From positions 432,497 through 496,496 of the forward strand of contig CAUYUJ010004703.1 of assembly GCA_963575745.1 (NCBI GenBank): a DNA stretch of 64,000 bases, written 5' to 3'. Below are positions 1-10,866 of the stretch, piece after piece (positions within the stretch are counted from its first letter, which is position 1; each line of letters starts with the position of its first letter). The position numbers and the translations under genes were made by a program. This DNA is from Prorocentrum cordatum (taxonomy: Eukaryota > Sar > Dinophyceae > Prorocentrales > Prorocentraceae). The notes below the pieces were generated by a model, which saw only the letters and a program-made list of their open reading frames with translations, was not told the origin of the DNA and did no database searches.

Positions 1-1
1 T

Positions 2-2653
2 GTGGCATTGGTCAAAGTTATATACAGAACAAGCATAATATATATGTTCAGGTCCACGCTCAACGAGGCCGTGGTTGACGAAAAGTTCAAGGAGAAGTTT
101 GCTCGCAACCAGGCTAGAGTTATTAATCAGGATCTGCCGATACTTGACAGGGGCGTTCACTATGAGCGTGTGATGAAGCGAGCCATGGAGGACCACTTCT
201 CATCCTCAACGCATGCCAGAGAAGTAAATTCGGCCCAGGCAGCGAACCTCCCAATATCAGAGTTAGGTGAGCTCTTGATGCAACCACGGAGCAAACGCCC
301 AAAGGTGGAAACGAACGACTTGGACGAAGGCGGGCATCTCGCCATGGACGTGGACGACGGCGGGGCAGCCGCTGTCTCGACAGGCAAAGTATTCTTCGAA
401 ATCGCGTGGAAGAACCTCGGGCAGAAGAAGACCGTGCCCATCGCGCCAGCCGCTGGGACAAAGGTGAAAAAGAACGAAGTGGCCATATCTTTCCTCCCGC
501 CCGCCATCCAGTTGGGCGGTGGCGAGGTTGTGCTGTCACCAACGATTGCAAGCCATAGTCCTGTGTCTGTGTCGGCTGTCCATTTTCTCAACGGCAGCTC
601 AGCCGAGCTCAAGGAGTCCTTTTATTCCTGGAGGAATTCTACTGCCTGGTCAGTGCCCGCATTGCATGATGATGGGCCTTTCAGAGCCGCCGACATTTGC
701 TCGATTGTATCCGCTTTGGTTGGCAGCGGCGCGTACCCACGCGCGGGCGCCTCGAGCGGCCACTTAGCGCAGCCACATCAGCAGGCCATTCTGGATCACT
801 TATTGGACCGCGGAATCGTTCGGCACGACGATGGCGGCACGTGGTCCCTGACCAAGGAGGGCTGGGCGTCTGCAGTTTCGTGCACTCGCATCGCCGAGCC
901 CCGGGCATTGTTCAGCGTGCGAGAGGACTTGCCCATCGAAGATCGCACAACATACGAACTGATGGAGTGTCTGGCAGCAGATGGGCGGGAGTGGAGGCTG
1001 TGGATCACGCCCAAGAGAAGAACCCGAACCACGCCGCCGATACCAGAGGGCTACACGCCTGGCAGTGAGAAGGTTTGGTACAGTGCCCTGGAGCCTGGCC
1101 GGTCGCACCTCGCGAGCCTCCTTCTGTCCGAGGACCCGCGGGGCCGAAACTAAATTGAGTGAGATTCCAAGGGCCGAGCAAACCTCGGCCCTACGCGGCC
1201 CCGGAGGCCCCAGGCCCCAGGGGGCCACGGGGATGTGAGTCGGGGGTGGGGCCGTGGGCCGCGGCGGCGACGGCGGCGGCAGTGGGCTACGGGGTCGAAT
1301 GATCAGAGGAGGAGCGGCAGGAATGGAGGAGAGGAGGAACCAGGAGGGCAAGACTGAAAGTCGGTCGGGTCCCAGAGGAGCACTTCGAGAAAAAGGATTG
1401 GACATTATCTATCATGCGGCTACCGACAAGTACTACAAGGCGCTCCTGGCTGAGAAGTACGATGAGCTACCTGGCCTCCGCCATGGTCGCCGCCGCATGG
1501 ATGCCATTGAGGACTTGGGCGTGGACGTGGAGATCGGCAGCCAGGATGGGGGCCCCCCGCGGGCGCCTCTGCACATCGGAGATGAACCCAGAGGAGAGAA
1601 GCGTGCCCGCAGATTGGACTTGGACGATCACGTGGATAAGTGGCTTGAGGCGAGTTCGGGAAATGACGCGGACTCCAACTCGGGGTCCGAGGAAGGCAAG
1701 GACAAGAAGAATCCTCAACTCGACTGGGTTGACCAACCCTCTGAAAGTATTGCACCCACTACCCCGCCGAGTTTGGAGGGCGGAGACGGCGGCGAAGACC
1801 CAGGCCCTGATCCTCCGGGCGACCCGCCAGGAGGAGACTCTGGCGGCCACGATGGAGGGCAGGGCGGACCTGGACCTGGACCTGGCGGCGGCGAAGATGA
1901 CCCATCAGGCCCACCTGCCCCGCCCTCGAGTCCAGGCGGAGACACTGGCGGCGGACCTGGCCCAGGCGGCGAAGGTGGGCCTACACGTGGCCATGAAGAG
2001 GGAGGCTTCGAACTAGACCCCGAGACACTGCGCATGTACGCAGAGCTGGACCTGGACCAGGAGTCCGCGGGTGACGCGTCGAAGAGGAGTTCAAGCAGCT
2101 CGAGAAAACAGAGTAGCAGCAGCAGCAGTACTTCGAGTAGTTCCGATGATGGTAACGAAGATCCAGATGACCCTGGGCCTGCGGTTCCTGCAGAGAGGCC
2201 CCCCCGCGTGTAAGGGATGAGGCCCCTGATGCGCTTTCCGATGTGATGCGCAATGAAGTGTGGGGGGCTTTCAGGCTCCAGTTGAGGGCGCCAGGGGCGT
2301 GGCGCGGTGGGCGCTATGGCGCGTATGAGGCGCGGTGCCCTTTCCACCGCAAGAACAAAGTTAGTGGGTGTTCAAAGTACGTGCGGATATTGGGGCCAGA
2401 TCAAATGTTCAATAATGATGCGCTACATCGAGCGATATGGCGGTGTTCCGTGCACAACCAGTTCGACCGCCAGTGGAAACATCTTGACTTCGAGGTGCAG
2501 ATGGACAAGGCCTTGGATACCACGCCAGCGCTCGAGGAGCTGCAGAAGCACATGCCCACAGAGATCCCCCCGAAGAACACCATCAGAACCGACGACGAGC
2601 TGGGCGCAAAGCGCGCGGCAGCTGCAGCAGCAGCAGAGGACGGGATGCCATGA
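2..2653 (+). CDS. Dinoflagellate-type protein of unknown function, 5' partial, spliced
   Basis: The frame is already open at the window edge, so the N terminus is missing. Exon 1 reads at least to about 1125 (about 375 residues); its last part carries a conserved-looking block, PIPEGYTPGSEKVWYS, followed by a helix (SHLASLLL). A second frame opens near 1376 with EKGLDIIYHAATDKYYKALL, then a 150-residue acidic, Gly/Pro-rich stretch, then WGAF...GGRYGAYEARCPFHRKNK with C and H residues spaced like a small zinc module, ending in an Ala-rich tail. The two halves read naturally as one protein across an intron. From memory, this block order recurs in reiterated dinoflagellate hypothetical proteins; no function is known to me. 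The exon changes frame at the C7 run 2199-2205: frame 3 before, frame 2 after, so one extra C would make it continuous. Probable Gly-Arg-rich exons follow at 3002 and 4319. Confidence 0.6.
1126..1375 (+). other. Probable intron of the first gene
   Basis: GC-rich low-complexity sequence between two coding blocks in different frames. A GT at 1126 (phase 2) and an AG at 1374-1375 are phase-compatible and remove the in-frame stop at 1151. The flanks also share GAGGA (1130-1134 and 1375-1379), so the exact border is uncertain. Confidence 0.4.
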
Positions 2654-3001
2654 AGCAAACCAAACCACTCCCCTCATCCAGTCTTACAGTATCCTTTACC
2701 CCTCAACCAACTTCCTCAATCCTCAACCCTTTCCTCCTCGCTGCTCCATGCCGGCTTGCCAAGATTCTCTCTTGGCCTCCTCCACCTCGTCCCTCTTCCT
2801 GGACTCCTGGACTCCTGGACTCCTGGGCCCCTGCCTTCTGCTCATTGCTGCTCTGCTGCTCTTCCCCTTCCTTCTACCAGTTACAGCCCCCGCGGGTCCC
2901 ACGTCTGACATTGAGCCTCTTGTTCTTGGCGAGCTTTGACCCCGTCTTCGGAAATCCCCCCCCCGCCGGCCGCTGCCCCCCCTGCCGCGCCCGCCTGCCA
3001 G

Positions 3002-3187
3002 GGTCGAGGCGGTCGAGGACGAGGCCGCGGCGGCGCCCGCGCCGCTGGCAGGGCTGCGGCGGCACCTGGCCACGGCGAGGCACCTGGCGGCGGGGGCCGC
3101 GTTCGCGGTCGCGGTGGCCGCGGTGGCCGCGCCGCTGCCGCCGCCGCTGGCTGGGGGAGCTGCGCCAGCAGCCAAAGCCGAGTCATC
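3002..3187 (+). CDS. Candidate Gly-Arg/Ala-rich exon of the first gene
   Basis: After a C-rich tract ending in CTGCCAG, frame 2 encodes alternating GRG, GARAAGRAAA and GRVRGRGGRGG motifs, i.e. an RGG-like basic tail. Its phase (0) and position downstream of the Ala-rich end of the preceding exon suggest it extends that gene. Low-complexity GC-rich DNA could give such a frame by chance, so support is modest. Confidence 0.3.
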
Positions 3188-3216
3188 CCCCCTCCTTGTA
3201 CTACTCATCATTTATC

Positions 3217-3378
3217 CTCGCCCTCCTCCTCCTCCTCCTCCTCCTCCTCCTCCTCCTCCTCCTCCTCCTCCTCCTCCTCCTCCTCCTCGGTCATCGTCCT
3301 CCCTCCTTCTTCCTCCTCCACCTCCGAGCCCCCTCCTCAGGTCCTCCTCCTCCTCCTCTCCTCCTCCTCCTCCTCCTC
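3217..3378 (+). repeat. (CTC)n microsatellite
   Basis: About 72 bp of nearly pure CTC repeats at 3217-3293, then an interrupted CTC-rich stretch to 3378. It lies in the presumed intron between the Gly-Arg-rich exons. The long Ser/Pro/Leu frames across it are artefacts. Confidence 0.9.
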
Positions 3379-3772
3379 GCCAATGCTGGGGCTGGTAGCG
3401 CGGAGAGCTCTGAGGGGGCCCCGATGGGGGCCTGTCCATGCCGATGGGGATGTCGGGCTGCGCGCGCGCCCAGACCAGTCGGCGTTCGGGTCTGGGGGGC
3501 GAGGGCGACGAGAGCTCTGAGGAGTGTGATCCTGTCGCCTGCCGCTTGCTACTGGTCTTGACTTGGGCCCCCCCCCGTCGGCGGCCGCGGCGACCGTCGA
3601 GTCTCCGCGGGGCGCCGAGCGGAGTCGAGAAAAGTCAGGGCGGAGAGGATTGTCGGATGAGGATACCGAGCAGGAACGCGTGGGGGGGAGGGGGGAGGAG
3701 GCGGGAGGCCCCAGGAGGAGGTAGACCTGAGTGACCTGAGGTTGCGCGGTGAGGAGAGACAGAGAGGGAAAG

Positions 3773-4103
<331 letters not shown>

Positions 4104-4318
4104 GACAACAACAAAACAAAGAGGGAGCGTGGGGGGGCTGGACTCTGGACCTGGACAGGGGCACTGGGCGGGGCAGCTAAGGCCTAATGGGGCCATCCCA
4201 GGGAAAAATCAGAGCATGGAGGCTGCGTTCCTGGCACGGGTAAGTTATCCGCCCACGTTGATTCGAAGATGCACTGTGAAACAGCACGCTCCCTCTCCCA
4301 TCCCCCCGACCCGAGAAG

Positions 4319-4467
4319 GCGATGGCGGCGGCGCAGCTGCTGATGCTGCAGCACCTCCGCCTGCCGGGGCCCGAGGGCGGGGTCGCGGCGGCGCTCGCGG
4401 CCGCGGCCGTGGCCGCGGTCGCGGCCGAGGCGATGACGTGGCCAGCGGATCGAGCTCCAGCGATTGA
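4319..4467 (+). CDS. Candidate terminal exon, Gly-Arg-rich with Ser/Asp end
   Basis: After CGAGAAG (AG at 4317-4318) frame 1 encodes an Ala/Pro linker, then about 20 residues of alternating Gly-Arg, ending GDDVASGSSSSD and a stop. A GR tract followed by a poly-Ser/Asp end is a common C terminus in dinoflagellate predicted proteins as I recall them, and would complete the gene that starts before position 2. The join to upstream exons is inferred. Confidence 0.4.
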
Positions 4468-5148
4468 CGAAAATGCGAAGACCTCCATCCGGAGGCCTCC
4501 TATGGACGAGCGAAGTGGAGTGAGGAACCCAGGGGGCCCAGGGGAATAAGGAATAAGGGGAGGTCCGAGGCCCAGGATGGGGACGACATGAAGGGAGGCG
4601 CTGAGGATACGAGGAAACTCGGAGGACTCGTTTTCAAGTCAGGGGCTCAGGGCTCAGGGCACTGCGGTCGGAAGCGTCTGATCAGGGCCTCGGATCCACC
4701 CCCCACTCTTCCTCTTCCTCCTCTCACCTTCCCCTTTCCTCTCCTCCCCCCTCTTCCCTCACCCCTGCCTGCCTGCCTCCTGCCTCCTGCCGTCATCCTC
4801 ATCGCCCTTACCTTCCTCATCGCCATCACCCCTATCGTTTACCGTCCCTTCCCTCCGCCCCTCCCACATTGATGTTGTTTGCTCGCCCCCCATGCCCAAT
4901 CTCGCTTTTCTTCCCTTTCCCTCCTCTTGACTCCCAGCCCAGAGGCCAGAGGCCCTAAGAGGCTCAGAGGGGCCACTGCCCGCCACGTCACCCCATGCTA
5001 TGGTTGCCGCGCTGCCGCGCTACCCCCCGCCCCCCGCGCTTCTGGCGGGGCCAAGTGCTCCGCGGTTCCATTCCCGAAACACGCACGACGCAAGGTGCGC
5101 GCCCATGGAGGTATCAGTATCAAGTGAACCCCTCGGCATTTCTCCAGG
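4468..5148. other. Non-coding stretch, pyrimidine-rich
   Basis: Mixed sequence with a strong C/T-rich tract at about 4690-4930. No coding block or element recognised. Confidence 0.5.
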
Positions 5149-5463
5149 GCTCGCGGGGGGCGGGGCCCCGAGGCTACCTCTACAGAGTCCGCTGGGGATC
5201 CGAACGGTGCCGTCTGCAAATCAAGCAACGTCGGGGACGTCACGGCCATCGGCGTCGTTGCCGTCGGGGGAGGCCACTCACTAAGCATCGGGTCAACTAA
5301 GGGAGACCAAGCCCAGGCTGGGCTCCAGGCGGGGCTGCTCACCGCGCCCGTTGGGCCCGGCACGTCGTGCAGCATGGCAATCCCAGTGGTCTCTGACATG
5401 CTCGCAGGCGGGCTCGTCGGGCAAACCATGTCCGCAAGGCGCGTCGGGGAGATGGTCGGGTAG
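5149..5463 (+). CDS. Weak exon candidate, Gly-rich hydrophobic peptide
   Basis: Frame 1 is open from after a stop at 5125 to a TAG at 5464. A good acceptor, TTTCTCCAG|G, ends at 5148. The peptide has a non-repetitive composition, with segments VTAIGVVAVGGGHSLSI and AIPVVSDMLAGGLVGQTMS that could be a short membrane or glycine-zipper-like region. No ATG occurs before 5371, so it would have to be an internal or terminal exon. No family recognised; it may be chance. Confidence 0.22.
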   Translation, partial: ARGGRGPEATSTESAGDPNGAVCKSSNVGDVTAIGVVAVGGGHSLSIGSTKGDQAQAGLQAGLLTAPVGPGTSCSMAIPVVSDMLAGGLVGQTMSARRVGEMVG

Positions 5464-6940
5464 GAGGTCGGCGAGGGGTATGGCGTCCGCGTTCGCGAGT
5501 CGTCGTCTCCGTCTCCGCGTCGGCATGATGGGCCCCGTCGGGGCCCCTCGTTTGCGTCGTCGGTCTCAGGCGTGCGCGCGGCGCGTCGCAAGCGCTGCGT
5601 CGTTCCTGGGGGCGGCGTTGTCGGTGCGGTGCCCAGGCGGTGCCATGGAGGCGGTGTAGGCGATGGGCTGCGGCTGCGACTGCTCGGGCGTCGGCGTCGG
5701 TCTGGCGTCGGCGTGGGGCTTCGGCCACGGCGGCGAGCGGCCCGAGCTCGACCCGCGAAACAACAAAGGTACATGCATGAAAGCGCTTGAACCGACGCCG
5801 ACGCGGCCACGGCATAAAGCCACGACGACAGAAGCCCTCGCCAAGCCCGCGCGCGCTCGGAAACATGTATCTATACTTATATATATTCATCGTGCGTGCT
5901 CGAGTGTTCAGAGTAGTATATTGCGCGTGCCAGTAATGCACGCTCGCGCCGCGTGCGTTGATGCGCGCCCACGTTTATTTGCTCGCGCGCTCGCCACGAA
6001 CAAAGCAACGCGCATTAACGTTGTGCGCGCCCAGCGGGGGCAAGGCACGCGCCTCGCCGAGCATGCTTTGCGCGCGCGTGCGCGCGTGCGTTGAGCCCCA
6101 ATGAAGTCGGTAGCGCGGCGCGCGCCGATTCAACATAGGCACCAGCCGCGCAGGGGCAACTTGGACATGGCATCCTCGCGCACGCGCGCGCGCGCGCCTG
6201 TCACCGCGCCCCTCTTAGACGAACACAGTTGCATTAAATGCCCCGACCATTCTGCGTTCAACATGCGCGCGGCGTCGCCGCGCGCACGTTGACGCGCGCG
6301 CGCGCGTTGCTGCCCCGCTGCCCCGCGTGGCCAACGTGGAGCTCCACATGGAACCCTTACAGGCCGCGTTCGCGCGGCGTCATCGCGCTCACTTCGGCGC
6401 GCACTTCACGCTTCGTGGCGCCATGAGGAGCGCCGCCCCCCTCTCCTATGCCCGCGCCCCACTGTGGCTGCATGGCGGCGCCACGAACACGTCGGCCCTA
6501 AGTCGGCGTGCCCCTGCGGGTTTCGGCGGTCGGTGGCCGCGCCCGAAAGCCTCAGCGGCGGCGTTGGCACATCCTTGCCGCAACTACCTCGGCACACCCC
6601 ACGCACGTTTCGTTGCCCAATAAGGGGCTCCGCCGAATGCCACGGCAGCGTTCGCATGGCGGCGCGGCGCCCATGTCTGCGCGCCCCTCAAACGCTCTGC
6701 GCGGCCCAATGGGAAAGCCCGCGGGGAGCAGCAATGGATGCATCCACTTGGTGGCGACGCCCCCATTGCGGCACGCGCGTCATATGCTGGTATGATGGTG
6801 CCCTAGTAGATGCGTAGCGTGGTGATGACGCCTTGGGCGACGCCTCGGCGCATCGCAAATGTTCAAATGTGGCTGTGGAGTCTTTTGGCTGCATTAAAAC
6901 ACCGCCGGGCCCAATCAAATCACCAAAATGTGCCGAAATG
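5464..6940. other. GC-rich non-coding region with alternating CG/CGCA tracts
   Basis: Dominated by GCGCGC and CGCACG alternations (for example 5970-6310), with no recognisable protein block. Around 6585-6790 it contains the reverse complement of sequence related to the 90-bp satellite at 52.9-54.6 kb: the CACGAAACGTG-type core appears as CACCCCACGCACGTTTCG. Confidence 0.5.
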
Positions 6941-6959
6941 GTTGGGGCAGCGGGGGAAG

Positions 6960-7240
6960 CTGGATCCTGAGTGACAACCGTGCGAAAATGCAAGGAAATC
7001 GTGCGAACCGCATGAAAACTATCGAAATCACACGGAAACTATGCGAAACCAATGGGAAACCAACGACAACGCACGAAAACCATGCGAATCGCACGGAAAC
7101 CATTGGAATCGCATGAAAACTATTGATTTCTATAGAAAATACATGAAAATTGCAGCGGGGCGCGCGAAACTGATGAAAACCATCCAGGAATGCCTGGAAC
7201 ATATAAAATCGCAGCGAACACTAATGTTTTGCTGCGAACC
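6960..7240 (+). repeat. Degenerate ~18-20-bp tandem repeat, AT-richer
   Basis: Repeated variants of CGCATGAAAACTAT and CGCACGGAAACCAT, about 12 units with drift. The block is clearly AT-richer than its surroundings. Similar words recur at 7500-7670. Not coding. Confidence 0.6.
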
Positions 7241-7267
7241 AAATAGAAAGTCCACACCTCTAAATTC

Positions 7268-7423
7268 AAATCGCTGGTCGCCCCTCGCAGATCGCTGTAA
7301 GGCCCCGCAAATCGCTGTAACTAATTCGCAGATCGCTGTAAGCATTTCGCAGATCGCTGTTAACAAATCGCAGATCGCTGTAACCCCCCTCCAAATCGCT
7401 GCAACAAGTTTTGAAATCGCTGG
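7268..7423 (+). repeat. Eight-copy ~21-bp tandem repeat, core GCAGATCGCTGTAA
   Basis: Eight copies of (G)CARATCGCTG(T)AA spaced 20-21 bp, cores at about 7268, 7288, 7308, 7329, 7350, 7371, 7392 and 7413. The spacers vary. Confidence 0.8.
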
Positions 7424-9953
7424 TGCGCCCGCCGCGCCCTCCGGAAATTTATTATATTTGCTGGGTGGTGGAAACTTTAAGTTTCGATCGGAAACAATTG
7501 GAATCGGTGAGAAACTGCCATGCGCAGCAGAAAACATGAGCAAATCTTGCGAAAACGTTGCAAATGTGCAAAGAACGCATTGGAAATGCTGGTTTTGGCC
7601 ACGATCGGATGGAAACCGCATCAAAACTGAAGAAAACACATGGAAAACTATGAAATCTCATGAAAGTTGTTAAAAAAGCTCCAAACGTGGTGGGATCGCA
7701 TGGAAAAGAAAAAAAAAAAAACAGCAATTCAGGGCACAAGTGCTTCGAACATGCGCAGAGCATGTAAAAACATAGATCGGGGCGCCCCTGAATCATGCAA
7801 TTAACGTGTAAGTCTGCTGGTTGGTTATATTTGCAAGCGGACGGCCACGCGCGTTTATGATTAGCTCAACGTCGCGCGCCGCCCCCAACGGAACCCTCGA
7901 CGAGGCCACGAAAACGCGCGACATGCGCGCCGAAACCGCAACTGTGCCACCACGTGCGCGCCACAAAACAATCAAACAACTTAGTGCGCCATGCGTTTGG
8001 GCCTCGCGCTTGGGGCCTAGCAGGGTTCAGTTCAGGGTCGCGGGCCCGAGGCCTGGAGGGCGTATATTGAAGTCCTGGGTCGGGCTATCTCGGGGCCGAG
8101 GCCAAGCTCGGTGTCATGCCAACTGGCTGCCCGATGGCGCGGTCACTCGCGCGCCCAAACTTCGCGCCGCGTGCTTCTGTCACGCGCGCCGCGCGCCACC
8201 AACGATGATATGGTTACTTCGCCAATCCCCATTCCCGCTGCCCCATGCGCCCAGGCGGCCGCAACGGCTGCTCAATGTGGCCATCGGCGCCACAGGCCAA
8301 CCGACATAACAACGTAGGGGCGCAGGACGCGGCCGCCGCGGGGTAGATGTACACGGGCGCGCGGGGGCGCGTTGCGGGGGGGTGGTTGGTTGTAGACGGC
8401 AGGAACGCGCATCTGATGGTCAGGTGTCGAATGATGGCGGCGCGCTCTAATCTCACCAGCCCAAGGCGATCGCATCGCCAGCTTCGCCGAATGACTGGAA
8501 GACCCGATGATCAGTATCAGGCGGCGGCCAGCCCTGCTGTCTGCCGATCGCGCGATCGTCGAGTGTTCGCCGGGGCCTCGGATTGCCCGACGCGGGGCGC
8601 AGGGAGTGACCGCTGCTAGCGCGTGCGTCGCCGTGACGCGCCGCATTCGGCGTCGGCGGGTTGCGGTCGCGCGAAAGCGGCGGAGCCATCGGATGATCGG
8701 GCGAGCGCGGCAGCGAATGTCCAGCGGCGGCTAGAAGCACGGATGGGCCAAAGGCGCGCCGATCAGAGTCTCGGCCAGCGGGCGATGGCTCGGCGGGTCG
8801 GCCTCGCGGTTAAGCCGCCAACCAGTTGGCGGAATCGCGGTTGATGTGGCTGGTCCAGTGGTAGATTTCGCGCGGTCAGACATGCGCCCGAAGGTCGGCA
8901 ACTCGATTGGCGGCGCGAGCGCCCCGCGCCGCAGGCTGGCAGGCTTGCGCCGCAGCGCGCGGCCTGCGCGGCAGCGCAATCGGCATTAACATAGAGGGCG
9001 CGGTCGGCGCGTCAAGCGGGGGACAAAGGGCGGGCGGAGCCGATGGGCGCGGCGGGGCGACCGCGCATTCGAGGCAGTGGTCGGCGCGCGCGCCATTGGA
9101 TGCTCAAGGGGTCGGCCTGCTGGGAAAAGGCGAGGCCGAAGGTCGGGCGGCCATCGGGCGTTCGGTCGATGGCGCGCCCGCGTGGCGCCATATGGCCGCG
9201 CGATTGGCGGGTCGGGTGCGCGGTGAACCCGATGGACAGACGCGCGGGGGGCATGGGTCGGGCAGCGCGGGCAGTTGAATGCCCCGCCATAGTGCTGGAG
9301 GAAGAGAGGCTAGCGGATCAGAGGGACATGCATCGGATGCGTTGGTGATGCTGTGGGTGGGCGGACTGCCATTGGCCATGTGCGATCGGGCGGTCGGGCG
9401 TTCGGGGCGCGCGTTGGGCGCGAGGCCGCGGCGCTGCGGGCCCGATGGCCTCGTGATCGAGAAATGGCGCAGACAAGCGGCTGGACGATCAAGGTCGGGA
9501 CGGCTGGATCTGGGCACTGCTTGGCGACCCGAGGACCTCGTGAGCGGGCAGTCGGGGGATGGGACAACCGATCCGAACAGAAACCCCGCGTGCCCGAGGC
9601 CGCGGGTCGCCTTGCCCATGCGCCCATGGGCTGGCGCGCGGAGCCACGCGCAACTACGAAATTGATTGCTCATGGAGCAACGGCGCTACCACCGCGCTCA
9701 TGACTTCACTGGGTCAACCCGAAAGATGCGCTGACAATGCTTCGCTGCAAGCAGGCGCTTGAGGGCGCGCGGCAGGGAACATCTAAAGCCGTAGACCAGG
9801 AGCGCGCGACAACCCCGCCCCTTGCGCACTTCAAGAGCGCAATGCGCAGTGCGCAGTGCCCAGGACCCAACTTCGCCAGGTCGCCAGGTCGCGCACATGA
9901 GCCCATGGGAAGGGGGAGCGGCGGCCCAACACAGATTGCAGATTGCGCATTGG

Positions 9954-10031
9954 CATTATCGCAGTCGAGATGAGCGCTGAGGCCCGCAGAGGCCGCGCGA
10001 CCACATTATCGCAGTCGAGATGAGCGCTGAG
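9954..10031 (+). repeat. 28-bp perfect direct repeat, period 50
   Basis: The 28-bp word beginning CATTATCGCAGTCGAGATG occurs at 9954-9981 and again at 10004-10031, separated by 22 bp. Confidence 0.9.
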
Positions 10032-10159
10032 CGCCCAGTGCGATCGCGCCGCCTGGCGCGATGGCACTTCAAACGCACGTGCCTCGTGCGTCAAACGCGC
10101 GCGTGAGACGTCCCACATGTGTACACATAGACATACGAGTGTGGATAATGTTGTATGTT

Positions 10160-10219
10160 TGTATACATGCGTATATACATATGTGTGTGATACGTGCATA
10201 TATACATATACATATATAT

Positions 10220-10253
<34 letters not shown>

Positions 10254-10275
10254 GTGCACATATACACGCGCATTT
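10160..10275 (+). repeat. TA/CA-rich microsatellite
   Basis: Mixed ATATAC, CACACA and (TA)n with a perfect (TA) core at about 10230-10252. It is one of several TA/CA islands in the window. Confidence 0.85.
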
Positions 10276-10866
10276 GAGCCAGCGCGCGGCTGCTGGTGCG
10301 CGCGGGTTGCCTGCGCGGGCGCCTTCGCGCGATCGCGGGGCACGCGCGCGGGCGCGCGGGCGCTGTGGGTCGGTTGTGGGAGGCATCATGAGGGGGCTTC
10401 AGGATCACACACACAACTGCGTGTAGTAAGGTAAACAGTCCGCTGGCGCCCCCCCCTCCCCGCCCAAAGAATGGTTCGTCTTCCCCCATGCTGACGTTGT
10501 GCCTGGGGTGGCGTCGGGGGCGTTCGGCTGGGCCGCGCTGCGGGTTTTTCGGGCGAGCGTCATGTGGAATGGAACCGAGAGCGCCTGACGCATGAATCCT
10601 ACGCCATAGTTTCCACTGCCCCCGGTCGGGGGCTGGCGGCCAGGGCCAGGGGCAGGTGGGCAGGGGGCACGTCCAATCGCACCAAAACAAAAACATGCTG
10701 CCCCCCGAAATGGCCGCGTGTGCTTTTGTTCCTACCGCCCCCGTCCCGACCCCACTTCGCTTTTGAAATGGGGAGTTGTTTTGTTCTGGGTTGATGCCAC
10801 GCACATCCTTCGAGCCAGTCTCGGTTCAGACTTGGCCCCCTTTTACCTTGCCCCATTCGAAGCACT

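Larger units (their letters stand above)
7424..10866. other. Long non-coding GC-rich interval
   Basis: From 8.3 to 9.7 kb the sequence is GGC/GATCGG-rich with open frames on both strands, but none has a recognisable domain or a consistent coding texture. An A11 run lies near 7710-7720. No RNA gene seen. Confidence 0.5.

Noticed and set aside
7268-7423. CRISPR-like array
   Set aside because: Cores are 14 bp with 6-7-bp spacers and the sequence is eukaryotic; it is a plain tandem repeat.
8731-9703. Several 80-190-codon frames on both strands
   Set aside because: Compositional: GC-rich GATCGG repeats, no domain or codon-like pattern.
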